Shown: positions 23,554 through 35,361 of the stretch, in pieces | Position numbering within the stretch: position 1 is the first letter of the stretch | How the letters are laid out: each line of letters opens with the position of its first letter | Origin: Garcia nutans | Taxonomy: Eukaryota; Streptophyta; Magnoliopsida; Malpighiales; Euphorbiaceae | Length of the DNA stretch: 64,000 nucleotides | Direction: 5' to 3' | Assembly (NCBI GenBank): GCA_947685225.1 | Contig: CANTUV010000026.1 | Coordinates: 54,893,501-54,957,500, forward strand | Made by a program: the position numbers and the translations under genes | The notes under the pieces: generated by a model | Told to the model about the DNA's origin: nothing | The model's database searches: none | The model's input: the letters and a program-made list of their open reading frames with translations, nothing else

Positions 23554-24301
23554 TTAGAAGCGTCTAGAAGAACCAAACATCTGCTCAAGGAGGATGACTA
23601 TAGCCATGGCTACGGAGGTGTCCATTTTCGACCCTACGATGAGCTGAAATACGTCATCTCCAAAGGCTACTCCTCCGACCGCCTCCTTCTGCTTGATCTC
23701 CGCCACCCTCCTCCTCTTCTCGTCGTACACAGCGCAGCACCGCTGCCCATATGATCCCTCAATTTCATACATGATGTTCTTGCTGCTACTTGTACTACTA
23801 CCGGAGCTCAAGTGAGCCAAACACTTGGGGTTAAGGATGTTCACGTGCTTCCGAACCGAGAATAGTGGATTCACCGCCGTTTCTCCGTCGTACACCAACC
23901 AGTTATTCGCCAAGCTAAGCCTCTGATATATATCAATGATAATAAAAAATTACATTTCTAAATCAGAAATTAAAATTAATTTCATTTTCAATTTTCAAGG
24001 CGGATTAGCTAAATTTGACTACCTTGCGGCGGATGGTGAGGAGAGGTTTACCGCCGGCGTCCATGAGAACGATCTCGCCGTTAGCACCAGAACCGGCCAT
24101 GTAATTATCAACTCTAAATACGAGATCTCCCTTGCCGTCAAACACCGTGAAGCCATTACAATTGAAAAGCAAAGACTTCTTCCACACAGTTAACACAACG
24201 GCGTCTTCTAAGTGAGTAGAGGACTTCAGCTTTTCCTCCGCCACAGCAGGGGCGGTGAGGTTCGCAGCGATGTTTGGGTGTACTTTTGTCATCACCGGCA
24301 T
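23554..24301 (-). CDS. LOR: LURP-one-related protein (tubby-like C-terminal fold, DUF567)
   Basis: Two exons, 24023-24301 and 23554-23922, join in frame (intron GT-AG) to 215 residues, the usual family size. Family landmarks: TVWKKSLLFNCNGFTVFDG, DLVFRVDNYM, GEIVLMDAGGKPLLTIRRK before the intron; LSLANNWLVYDGE, PLFSVRK, GSYGQRCCAVYDEKRR, VAEIKQKEA and DVFQLIVGSKMDTSVAMAIV after it. The family folds as a tubby-like beta barrel around a hydrophobic helix; the founding Arabidopsis member LURP1 is needed for defence against an oomycete, but most members have no known function. The start is the ATG at 24301 (MPVMTKVHPN). Closest recalled relative is LOR8 (At2g38640), which in Arabidopsis lies beside a CDKB1 and this WD40 gene, as here. 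Frame intact. Confidence 0.93.
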
Positions 24302-27300
24302 CAAACACTGTACCGTTTCCAGCCTATCCGAGAAGGAGAAGATGGAGTTTTTTTTTTTTCCTCGTTTTCGTTTAAATATTTTGGCGTAGAAATTGAAGAG
24401 CCCAAATCAAATATATATATAGAGAATGAGGGCTCGGATCGGATGGTCCAAAAATAAGAATTTTTTAAATAAATTATTATGTACCTTCGACGAGTAAGAG
24501 ACGCATTAAAGGCGCACGATAACAGAAAGTCCCAAGCAAAATGCGGATTCCTCGAAAATGACGTCAGGACGGTAAATTATTTTCTGTTCTTTTTATATAT
24601 AAGATTTTTTGAAGCAAAAATCATCATTTTTTTTAATTTATTACTCCATTTTATTATCTATTTTTTATACAATATTTTTAATTTGAAAATTAATTTTCTA
24701 CAATTTTTTTTAAAATTTTAATTATTAAAGTGTCTAATTCTTATTTTCATTTCTCTTGATTTATAATTTTCCAATTGCATTTAAAATATTATCTTCATAT
24801 TCAAATAATGCAATTTTTTTTAGTTATTTTTGTAATTTTATAGTTGTAGATAAAAAAAATCCACTAATTGGAAAACGGTTAAGCACTTATATAAAATTAT
24901 TTAAAAAAAATAAGAAATTTATCAGAAAAAAAAAAGTTAGACTCTGTAACTTAACCAAAAAAAGAGTAATTTTTTCATTTTCAAATTAAAGAGAAAAAAA
25001 TCATATCAGGAAAAATATTACTCCACGTATATACTCAATTGTTAAATATTATTATATAAATATGGATTTAGGTGTCTGTTAGAAATTAATATATGATATT
25101 AGCAATAAAATAATCGAAATTTTACTCGTTGCACATTTCTTATTTAATAATATTTAGTATAATTTTATTAATTATGATTCAATTCTTAATTTGGTATTTG
25201 ATATACACGTTTAAATTAAATAAACACGTAACATCGTAATATAAAAATATTATAAAATCTAAAAAAATCCATGTGAAATAGCATTTTTTTTAAGGAAAAT
25301 AGCAACGTAATACTACTGGAAAACAATCAATTACTGTTAATTAAAAATTTAAAATATTGTAAAATAAAAATTAGTTTGTCAATTAGTATTTTCTTTTTAT
25401 TTCTATGACAGATTTAAGGGATGGAAACAACACCATAAATTATATAACAAAACAAACACCATTTTACTAATTTTTTATTAAATTAATAATTTTTTTTATT
25501 AAGAGCATGTCTCCATATTTGAAAACTGAGAGTTTAAATTATAATCCAAAATATATTCATCAAATAATAACAATATGAATTGACTTATGTAAAAAATTAA
25601 TAAAATACATTAATTTATAGCATTATTAATAACTAAAGCAACGGTGGGGAAGTTGGACAAAAAATAAAATGACTAATTAAAGATACCAGCGATGATAAGA
25701 AGCACAAATCTTATAAAATAAAGGCAAGGCAATATAAAATTATTTCTGTGACGTTTAAATTTTGTATAAAAAAAATGAAAATCAAAGTTATATTCTTGTG
25801 GCTGAGGACCAATTCGTGGTGGAGAAAGCATTCTTTGCTTAGATATTTTTATGGGTTCAACTTAAATAAACCAAGTCTTTGAGCAACATTTTATTTGCTG
25901 ATACAAAAATAATAAAATATTTTGATTAATAAACATTTAATAATATGATTATTTTTAATTAATTATTTGATTGGGTGGGTTGGTTTATTTATATACCATG
26001 TTAATAATGACTTCTCCAATCCACTTGACTTGAGCCACCTTTACTATGAAATATCAAACTTTATATTGCCATATCAAAATTATATTAACTTATTGTAATA
26101 CAATGATTTTACTATATAATTATTCTATGAGATGGGACTCTAATTATTTGATGACGATTATTATTTTTTTCATTATTTTTGTATTTTTTATGAGTAAAGG
26201 CATATTAAATAATAATAAATCTTTAATTTTTTTATTATAATTACTCTGTGATAGTTTTCTTTGTAATCATTATAAATTTTAATAAAAATTAAAATATTTA
26301 TTATAATTTTAAAATACATATTAAAAATTTATTATTTTATAGTATTAGATAATTTAATTATAATGCCATTCACTATTTAATTGGTAGACTGATAGATATT
26401 TTTTAATAAATTAAAGAATTTCTTTGTATTTTGTGGCATTGTTGAGATTTAATTGGCCACATTCGACAATTTATTTTTTATTTTTCCTTTTTTTTTCTCG
26501 TTAACCTTTCATAATCTTAAGTCAACATTAAATGATGAAAGCAAGCCGATATCCAGCCAGCATTTGAATGTGAATCCAATGATTTGATTATGCAAATGTG
26601 ACCAATCATATATTATTAGTGACAAATAAATGAATTTAAAGTTTTAGCCTGATTAATGAAAAATAAAAATAAAAAATAATATTTTACCGTTTAATTATAT
26701 TTCTCAAACGAAAAAAAAAATTAAATCATATTTTATAATAAGCATTATATATAATTTTTTCACAAATATATATATATATAATTCTAATTTATTGTAAAAA
26801 CATAAATATAAATTAATGGAATCATAATATTTATTTTTAAAACATAACAAAATGCATTTCATACTTATCAAATCATATAGAATTTTTGGTTTTTTCTGTT
26901 TTTATTATAATAACTTATCTTATTATTCTTGTCAATTATATATGATAACGAAAATATATTAATTCATGATTAGAGATAAGTTCAGAAAATATCATTGCTT
27001 AATGAAATATATAATAATTATTTAGCATAGGTCCACATTTATAAATCTGAAAAAAATGAAAAAAACTAGATAAAATTATCTTCATGAATAAACAAGAAAA
27101 ACAGAGAGACACGCAGCAGTGTTCCAGAAAGTACTATAACGTCTAAACAAGGTGGAAGGTTTTTTGTCACTAAAAAAAAAAAATCAAAAGTCATTATCTA
27201 TAATTGTCAGAAAATCATATATAATAGGAGTATGGCATCCAATCCAAAGAAAATGGGCGTGGCTGCTGATATTATATTTAATATGCAGAAAGATAGCAAC

Positions 27301-30201
27301 GAAAAATAAAAACAAAAATTTATATATTTAAATTAATAATAAAAAAAGGATAATTTAAATTTTGATTCCAAATCACATGCCACAAGCCAAACAAGGCGCG
27401 ACAAAATAATACCTAAGGACGCTGTACATGCATACTAATATTAGTAATAAAATTATTCAATAATCATAATATCCTTATCGACCGTCCGGCGGGTCCAAAC
27501 CTCCACTGACTTTATCAGGCCTTTTAGCAACGAAATATACAAAACGACACTAAATTAACGAGTTTAGTTAAAATCATTACTGGATTAGGCCTACGGTTTG
27601 GGATTGCTTGTTTTATATTTTAAATTATATTATATAAAATGAATTGAATCAGAAGATTTTGCTTTCCCTTTTCAAGTATTGTCTTTTGTAAATTATGTTT
27701 GAAAAGTATAAATAGTTATTTTATATTATACTCTTATACAATAAAATAAATTAAATAATTAGGATTTGAATTTTTTTATTTCTTGCTTCAGATAGAAATA
27801 TTTTTATATTGAATTTCATCTAAATTGATATATTTTATTTATTAAAAGTAGTATTTTAAATATATTTTATTAATTTAAATTATTTTTAATTGTATACATA
27901 TTTATCCAAAATTATTTTCTATTATTTAGTTTGAATCATATGCTCAAGTGATAGTTGATAAAATCATATATATTGTATCCCTTACTTCATATTTATGCTC
28001 AATTATTGATGATTGTTGAACATTATCTTTCGATTATTTGAAATTAAAGTTAACTTTATTAAAAGATTTACGAATCGTGTTCCATAATTATTTATTCAGG
28101 CTTTTCAATTTATGTTAAATATAGAAGTTTAGGAGTTTATTTCTCTTTCTTTTCACTGTCAATCTTTTGATATTTGATTTATAATAAAATTCATTATTTA
28201 TATAAAAAAAAGTTTCTCATAAACTAACGTGAAATAAATGTTTATCAGCTCATGAAGATTAAATTTGATCTTGTTTTAATCTCCCACTTAAAAATTTTAG
28301 ATCCTTTTTTTCCCTCAAATTATGATTTATCTGAGGAAGTTTGGGATGTGTTTGTTTTGAAAGATTTTTCAGAACCATCTTTCGCCTGTTCGATTGTTCA
28401 ACAGTCGCTCCAAGGTTTTGAACCTTGATTTCGTTTCTGGCCATTCCTCGTCCTAAGGCTGATCTGTTTCAAGGAGAGATATGTGTCTGCAGTGGCACGA
28501 TCTTTTGGAGTAGAAAAAAATTGTTTCTTTGGGTGCTGCTGGCTCTCTTTCTCTTATCTATTTGTTAATTCACTTGTTGAAGCTATAGTGGTGAAAGGGA
28601 GGAATTGTATTGTGTTTGTTTGATTTCTATTTACTATTTTTCTTTTTTGTTATTACTTGCTAATAGTTGTTCTTGTTAGATTAGCAAGTGGTGGTTGTAG
28701 TTTTTGGTTAGTTATTTTTTCTTTGTTTGTAGTTCTCCAGGGATTGTGTACTGTTTAATTTGGTTTAATGCTAATTTAGTTTACTGATAAAAAAAAGAGG
28801 AAATAAATGTAAATAATTTTCATAGGCCTAACAAAAAATACACACCAAAACCATTTTCGTCCGTTTATGGAGCATGTACAATAGCATATAGTAGATGGGC
28901 ATCATTGGAAGAGAATTGGGCTATTATGGAAATTTATTTTATTAAATTAAATTTAAAAAAAAGGAAAGAGAGTATGTAAGGGAGTGGACCGAAGGCTATG
29001 AAATGGAGGAATGGAGGTGGACGCTGACAGCGACGCCCACCCACCCACACCCTACAACTACTTTTCACTAGTGGAATTTTGGGGCTCCACTCCAGTATTG
29101 AAAAAGAGACCTCTTCTATTCATATTCCTTCCTAATAATACTCCCCCTTCGCCACCTCTTCCATTCTATATACATATCTACATATATATACATATATATA
29201 TATATATATATTTTAAATCGTTCTCTCAAATTGTGCAGAATAAAATTATAAATACTATAAAAATTATATCTATTAAATTTTAATATAATTATATATTTAA
29301 AATTTAAATTTAAAAACTCTAATTAAATTAAAATAATACTTTAACAATACACATTTACTAATTCTATTTTAATCATCTATTTACTCTGTGGTTGAACTAA
29401 CATATTGTAAAGGGAGGTAAAATTTTTATTTTTGGCCGTCGCTCATCGCCCGTGATGGTTGTTCGACGGTCGATGATGACTCGTCGATAATGCGCTGATA
29501 CTTATTTTTTTTTCTTCCGATCTGATCGTCTTCTCTATATCTCTCTTTTTTACTTGCTGATGCCATTGCTTTTTGGAAAATCACAGGAGAGAGGAGGCTG
29601 TGATCATTTTTTCTATTTGCTGCTGTCATTGCCCTCTATATAATTTTTTCTTTTAATCGTCGGTGAGGAGGTCGAACGACCTCTCGTGATCCCACAAGTC
29701 CACGTTGCATTCACTGCTTTTTATATTTGAAAGATGTTTATAAAATAATATCTTGATAGATATTGACTTAATCTAACCTAAATATAAATAAACAAATATT
29801 ATTATTATAAAAAAATTAAATAAGTCGTAACCCACTTTACATACTTGCATTAAAAAATATGTTGTAGATGAATGAGATGAATTAATTAACTTTATATGTC
29901 AAAAACTCAAAAAGATGATTCCATTCCTTAACTAATTTCAATATCCTTAACCATTTAAACTCATTAACAAACGAGCAACAACTTTCTCTTCTTCATGCAC
30001 CGCTACTTTCTTCCTTTATTTTTTCCTCATAAAAAGTCGATTTTTTTTTTGCTTGTCTCAATCAAGCCTAATTAATACATATAATAAATTATCAATGACT
30101 TTCAATTAAGTTGTAATTTAAGTAAATTAACATTTATCGCCTGCATGATGCAAACTTAGTAGACACTTATAGGCTTGACAATTGACGGCAACGGACAAAA
30201 A
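24302..30201. other. Long AT-rich spacer
   Basis: No gene supported. Starts with the LURP-related leader/promoter on the minus strand (24302-24560). At about 28259-28795 the composition becomes more balanced and ends in ctgataaaaaaaag, possibly a LINE 3' part, but no domain was recognised. A GC-richer patch at about 29425-29705 includes an inverted pair gaggtcgaacgacctc and only an unrecognised minus-strand frame. (TA)n tracts occur near 26768 and 29178-29212. Confidence 0.4.
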
Positions 30202-30489
30202 TACTCCCTCTATTTTAAGAAGGATGTCATTTTTTTAATTTTAAAAAAATATAATTAACATATTTATAATTTATATATTTTTATTTTCTATCCTTATTCA
30301 TATAATAAATTATTTCTAAATTTATCTTAAAAATAGTATAAACTATCATTAATTTCTTATTTAAAGTGTGAATTCATTAGAGGATAAAATATATAAAAAA
30401 ACTTTAAATATATATTATAAAAAAGTGAATAATTATTTTAAAAATCTCAAAATGAAATAATAGATAATTTTTATGGAACATAGAGAGTA
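30202..30489. mobile_element. Stowaway-like MITE
   Basis: About 288 bp of AT-rich sequence between TACTCCCTCTATTTTAAG and, inverted, the right end gaacatagagagta. TA at both borders and CTCCCTCTR-type ends fit Tc1/mariner Stowaway elements. Confidence 0.7.
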
Positions 30490-30786
30490 CATCTAATGCA
30501 ATACTGAACTTCATGCAAATTCATATCCAAATGCATGATATATATATATATATATATATATTCACGAAATTTGCAAACATTTTTGCAGGGCAAAATATAT
30601 TTTCTAGGAATAGAAAACAGAAATGAAATTAAAGTGTCGAGGAAAGAATTCACTTGTTTGTTTGAATAAATTTATGGAGAGGAAGATAAAATAAAAAAAA
30701 GTGATTATATGATTAATAAAAATATACTATTCATCTTTACGTTTATTTTTAGAGCACGTCTTCACATGATCAAAAATATATTTACA

Positions 30787-30876
30787 GCACTCGCTAGAGC
30801 TTGCTCTACTTTGACGGAACCGGTGGTTTGGAGGTCTGTTCCACCACCTTGCATTTGTGCTTTGATTAATGAGTAA
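30787..30876 (+). pseudogene. 3'-terminal RNase H fragment of a LINE-like element
   Basis: Thirty in-frame codons read ALARACSTLTEPVVWRSVPP then PCICALINE-stop, which resembles the end of plant LINE or retroelement RNase H domains (A-x-x-LAR...W...PP). It is followed within about 20 bases by an A-run (about 30893-30906), as in a severely 5'-truncated poly(A) retroposon. Only the tail is present; no target duplication identified. Confidence 0.55.
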
Positions 30877-30906
30877 AGTTCCTCAATTTTCCATAAAAAA
30901 AAAAAT

Positions 30907-32400
30907 ACTATGATATGACCCGAAAAAGAAAAAATCAACGGATTAGATTAACCATGTCTTATTCCATTTATACAACAAACTAAACCACTATTTAGATAGA
31001 GAAATAAGGTGTGAATAGAGTATCTATTTTAATATTTTTTATGAATGTTAAGTGTATATATGATAAGAAAATAGATATGTTTCATATATTTATTTAGATA
31101 ATTTTTAATTTTTACATAATAATAAAAAATAATAAAATTTTACTAATAAAAATATTTAAACTGTACGTATACATTAACGTGTGTAAAAGATTAACTATTT
31201 GTTTATATTTAAACTTGTTTTAATGATTTTATATCTAAAATATAGAATAACTATTTGTTTTTTTGGGGGAGCTATAATTTTTCCATATTTTCAAGAATCA
31301 AAATGTTTTCCGTATGGGCATTTCATCAACAAGTCACTTTCAAATATTTGAGAAGACCACATTACATAAAGAATAAAATTAGATCTACCTTTCCTCTTTA
31401 TTCCTTTTAGATGTTCCACCCAAGTTTACTCATCTAATGACACCTAAAAGATTTAAAAAGGAATGAATTTCCTCCCATTTCTTCAATTCTCACATATGTT
31501 AAACAAAGAAAAAAAAGATTGTACTATTTGTATAGAAAAAAGAGAAGAAAAAAACAAAAGAAAAGAGTAGGGTGGAAGTGGTGGAAACATAGCATTCATG
31601 CAAGTGATTATAATAGTGAGGAGGAGAAATGCTAGTGAGGAGACTATTGATTTTGTGACTCTTTGTTGACTTGAAATTATAAATTGCGAAACAACTAGTC
31701 TACCAAGTACTAATTTTAGAGTGCCGACTCACTTGTTTTCCCATTTGCCACAGAGTTTCTGCAGCTCAGAACGCAATAATTATCTTATTTCAACCATCAC
31801 AAAAGACCACACAAATTTAACATTTAGTTCTTATAAGAATCTAGAAAATGGTTAATTGTCACACACCCCATTTGGAAGAGTAAATAAAGTTGTTTCGTAC
31901 TCAATATGGATACAATCATCACTTGGTGGCAATTTCTAAAAATTAAATAAAATTATCATTCATATATATAAAAAAATATTATTCATCTCAAATGATCACT
32001 TTAAATAATTAAAAAAATTAATTAATTAATTAATTATACTTATTATTAATAATTTAATTAATAAAATGAGAATAAAGTATTAATAAATTAACAAAAATAT
32101 TTTAATCAATTCAAAATAATTTTATATAATAATTAAAAAATTTAATAAATTTTTTAACAAATGTATATGAATTGAAGAGGTCGATTTTAACATGATAAAA
32201 AAAAGTATTGAAAATAAGAGTGATAAAAATTGATACCAAAAACAATATATAAGAAATTCTAGACAACAAAATAAGCAAAATCTAAAAACTCTTTGCCAAT
32301 TTTGACAAAGAGTCCCAGCTGCCTGATGATGAGAATGAGCAATTAAAAGTTGTCAAGTAATTAAGGAACTAAATATTAGACAAAAAGATAAGTAACTAGA
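30907..32400. other. AT-rich spacer
   Basis: No gene or clear element. Contains TTAA-type short repeats near 32018-32034 and a few A-runs. Confidence 0.4.
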
Positions 32401-32794
32401 GCCTATGTTTGGTATGAGTGATTTTGGACGATAGAAAACTCATGAATTTGGTACAAATTCTTCGGTTGGTATAACAAAAAAGAAAATCAAATTCACTAAT
32501 CTTTTAAAATTCATCATCCAACACAATCCCTCACTTTTACGATTTTTTAAAATTTCACATAGAAGTTGGGATTTTGAGAATTTATCTTTTTATTTTAATA
32601 AATAAAATAAAATTTTCTCATCATTTTAATAAATAAAAGGATTTTGAAATTATCGTTTTATTATAAAAAAAATACCATTAAAATTACCAAATAAAATGTA
32701 ATTATAAATCTATAGAATCAAATATCCAAATTTTTAATTCAATAAATTTTAACAAATTCCATAAATTTCAAAATCCTTAATCCCAAAAGTAGGC
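32401..32794. mobile_element. Possible PIF/Harbinger-like MITE
   Basis: Left end GCCTATGTTTGGTATGAG and right end cccaaaagtaggc are imperfect inverted repeats, with TA-rich flanks (tag / taa). About 394 bp, AT-rich, non-coding. The left end resembles that of the MITE in CDKB1 in general form (GCCT..GTTTGG). Confidence 0.45.
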
Positions 32795-34039
32795 TAAGGA
32801 ACTACGTAATCAAATTGACAACTAATAGACAATATAACCATTTTATGGAAAAAAAAATAGAAAGGTTACCAAAAAGCAGGCAAAATATCATTAGTAGGAA
32901 AATTGTGAAATGAATTGCTTGGATGGATATTTAAGAAGACTTGTCATTTTCGTTAATAAATTTTCACTTCACTGTTGATGTAACCTTTCCGATAAATAAA
33001 TTTTATAAAGTTGGACTTAAAAAATTCTATATTTTCACGTTTGCTATAAAATAGAACTTCTTTTATCCTCAAATTTTCAACTTGCAGATCCAAAAATACG
33101 GCCCCAGGCAAGGTTTTTCTTGAAAAATTTACAAAAAATAACTTTAAAAGAGAAAAAGAATTACTATAAATATATTGTATAAATAATTACAAATATACTA
33201 TCATATAAATAAAAATTTATAATATGTAGCTTGTTTTGATGTATTTTTCATACATATTAAATTTATAATCAGATATATTTAATATATTTAATATATATCA
33301 TAAAAATTATAAAAAAATAGTATTTTTGTAAAATTAAAAGTGTAAAATAAAAATGAAGAAAAAAATAATATTTTACGTAAATTCCTTTTTTTTCCCTTTA
33401 AGCACAAAACTCCAACATTCAACGGCAGTTTAAGAGATGTTTGCATCAGAAATAAAATTTATTATTTAAATTAACTATTATATAAAAAACATACATCATA
33501 TCAATAAAAATTAGAATAATTTAAACTATTTAAATGCGAAAAAATAGAAAAAATTTTAGATGATTTATATATAAAAGCAAAAAAATGAAATTATATTCTT
33601 AAAATAATTCTGTATTTTAAATCTTAAAGTGTATAAAATATGGTTGAAGAAGACAATTAGGAGCAAATGAAGCAATTTAGCTGTCAGCCAACCTGACAGA
33701 TTGAGAACACACAAGATGGGTTTGAGATAAAAGACGTTAGACACCCATCCGAGCTTTCGTAAAAATCTGCTGATGTTTCGGCCTCTCAGAACATGAATGA
33801 TACAAGTAAAACAACCACTAAGAAATAACAACATAATAACCACTTAACAACAAGGTGAACGATCAAGCAAGAAAAAACAGGAAGGAGAAGTTCATTTTTC
33901 TTTTCTTCTCCCTAAAATGGAGGATGTTAAAAGATCAGTTAGGGCATGATACATGATCAAGGTTGACAGTAACAAGTCTTACTTCCCCGGTTGATGCACA
34001 AGACCCAATCTCCTAAGTGTTTTATTTTGAACTAGAGAA
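32795..34039. other. AT-rich spacer becoming mixed near the LTR element
   Basis: Up to about 33630 very AT-rich. From about 33640 to 34039 the composition is more balanced, like the sequence on the far side of the LTR element (35362-37144), which suggests one transcribed or older unique region that the element split. No coding exon recognised. Confidence 0.4.
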
Positions 34040-34044
34040 GAAAC

Positions 34045-34405
34045 TGTTACGGTTATTCCTCCACTTTCCGTTTCATGTTTTGTGTTTTTCTAATTAGTAG
34101 GAGACTTACCTCCACTAGGCAGATTGTTTCCTTGTTAGTAGGGGCAGTTATCCTATTCAATCATGTATTTAAATACAGTTGAATTCAATAAAAAGAAAAG
34201 CAGAAATTTAATCAAGAAAAGGTTTGAGTTCCTAAAACTCAGAGACTGTAGAGTTTTCTCTAACGAGCTCTAAGAGATTGCAGATTCTCTCTGAAGTCTG
34301 TAAAAATAGGTAGAAAGAAGGTTAACCCCTCTTTCTTCTCCCTTTCTAAACCTAATCCTCTATTCCAAAGACCCATAACTAGATCCCAAACCAAGGACCA
34401 TAACA
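34045..34405 (+). repeat. 5' LTR of compact element
   Basis: 361 bp; includes TATA-like and AATAAA-like sequences (gaattcaataaaaag) suitable for transcription and polyadenylation. Partner: 34996-35356. Confidence 0.93.
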
Positions 34406-34427
34406 TTTGGTATCAGAGCCAATATTT

Positions 34428-35048
34428 ATGGGTGATTCCGTACAACAAACACTTGACAGAATTATTAACTTGGTCCTTGAAGAACAAGCTGCAAAGAGGG
34501 CTTGGTATGATGCATTTATTTCAAAGTTTGAGGGTCTTATTACTGTCCTGGCTGGTTCTAAACATCCACCAGCACCAGGAAATGAGGGAGATCATTCCAC
34601 AACATCCAAAGAAACAAGTTTAGAATTGCTTGCTCAAGAGGAGATAAGGAGATCTAGCATCGTGAGACAAGAGGTTGATCTTGAGGTGTCAATAGATTAT
34701 ACTGAAATGGAAAAATGGCACATAAAAAGGACTGCAGCACTCGGGAAAGAAGATGGAATGGGTGAAGCGCTAAAGAACCAATTTAAGCATGATGAAGAGG
34801 AAGCATTGGAAGAGCCATTTGATCCAGAAATTTTAACTAAATGCGTGAGCGTAACAGCAATAGAAGAGTCACCAAACAGCTCCTTATATGCAGCAATAAT
34901 AGAGGAAGACATAGATTTTATTTTCTTCAAAGTATTAATAGTCAATTTAGCTCTTTTGCGCTTGAGGATAAGCGCATTTTGGAGGAGGGAAGTAATGTTA
35001 CGGTTATTCCTCCACTTTCTGTTTCATGCTTTGTGTTTTCCTAATTAG
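34428..35048 (+). CDS. Gag-like frame of the compact LTR element
   Basis: Open frame from ATG 34428 to a stop at 35046-35048 inside the 3' LTR (206 residues). The N-terminal part (MGDSVQQTLDRIINLVLEEQ, then FISKFEGLITVLAG) is a helical, gag-like start; the middle is acidic and has no recognised domain. In another frame, FSSFALEDKRILEEGSN, just before the 3' LTR, resembles the end of a Ty3/gypsy polyprotein, suggesting that the interior is a gag start joined to a pol end by deletion. Family assignment is inference. Confidence 0.5.
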   Translation: MGDSVQQTLDRIINLVLEEQAAKRAWYDAFISKFEGLITVLAGSKHPPAPGNEGDHSTTSKETSLELLAQEEIRRSSIVRQEVDLEVSIDYTEMEKWHIKRTAALGKEDGMGEALKNQFKHDEEEALEEPFDPEILTKCVSVTAIEESPNSSLYAAIIEEDIDFIFFKVLIVNLALLRLRISAFWRREVMLRLFLHFLFHALCFPN

Positions 35049-35356
35049 TAGGAGGCTTACCTCCACTAGGCAGTTTGTTTCCTTGTTAGTAGGGGCAGTT
35101 ATCCTATTCAATCATGTATTTAAATGCAGTTGAATTCAATAAAAAGAAAAGCAGAAATTTAATCAAGAAAAGGTTTGAGTTCCTAAAACTCAGAGATTGT
35201 AGAGTTCTCTCTAACGAGCTCTAAGAGATTGCAGATTCTCTCTGAAGTCTGTAAAAATAGGTAGAAAGAAGGTTAACCCCTCTTTCTTCTCCCTTTCTAA
35301 ACCTAATCCTCTATTCCAAAGACCCATAACTAGATCCCAAACCAGGGACCATAACA
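34996..35356 (+). repeat. 3' LTR of compact element
   Basis: Same ends as the 5' LTR. Differences are single substitutions, for example aaatgcag for aaatacag and gcagtttg for gcagattg. Confidence 0.93.
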
Positions 35357-35361
35357 GAAAC

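Larger units (their letters stand above)
34045..35356 (+). mobile_element. Compact LTR retrotransposon derivative (TRIM/small LARD type)
   Basis: LTRs at 34045-34405 and 34996-35356 (361 bp each, about nine differences by eye) both begin TGTTACGG and end CCATAACA. Target duplication gaaac is perfect at 34040-34044 and 35357-35361. A primer-binding site TGGTATCAGAGCC (initiator tRNA-Met type) starts at 34408 and a purine tract (ttggaggagggaag) precedes the 3' LTR. The 590-bp interior carries only a gag-like frame and no protease, integrase or reverse transcriptase, so it must have moved with help from a full element. The small LTR difference points to a fairly recent insertion. Confidence 0.93.

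Noticed and set aside
29426..29629. 67-codon minus-strand frame in a GC-richer patch
   Set aside because: Low-complexity Lys/Ser/Arg content without a known domain; kept only as a note in the spacer entry.
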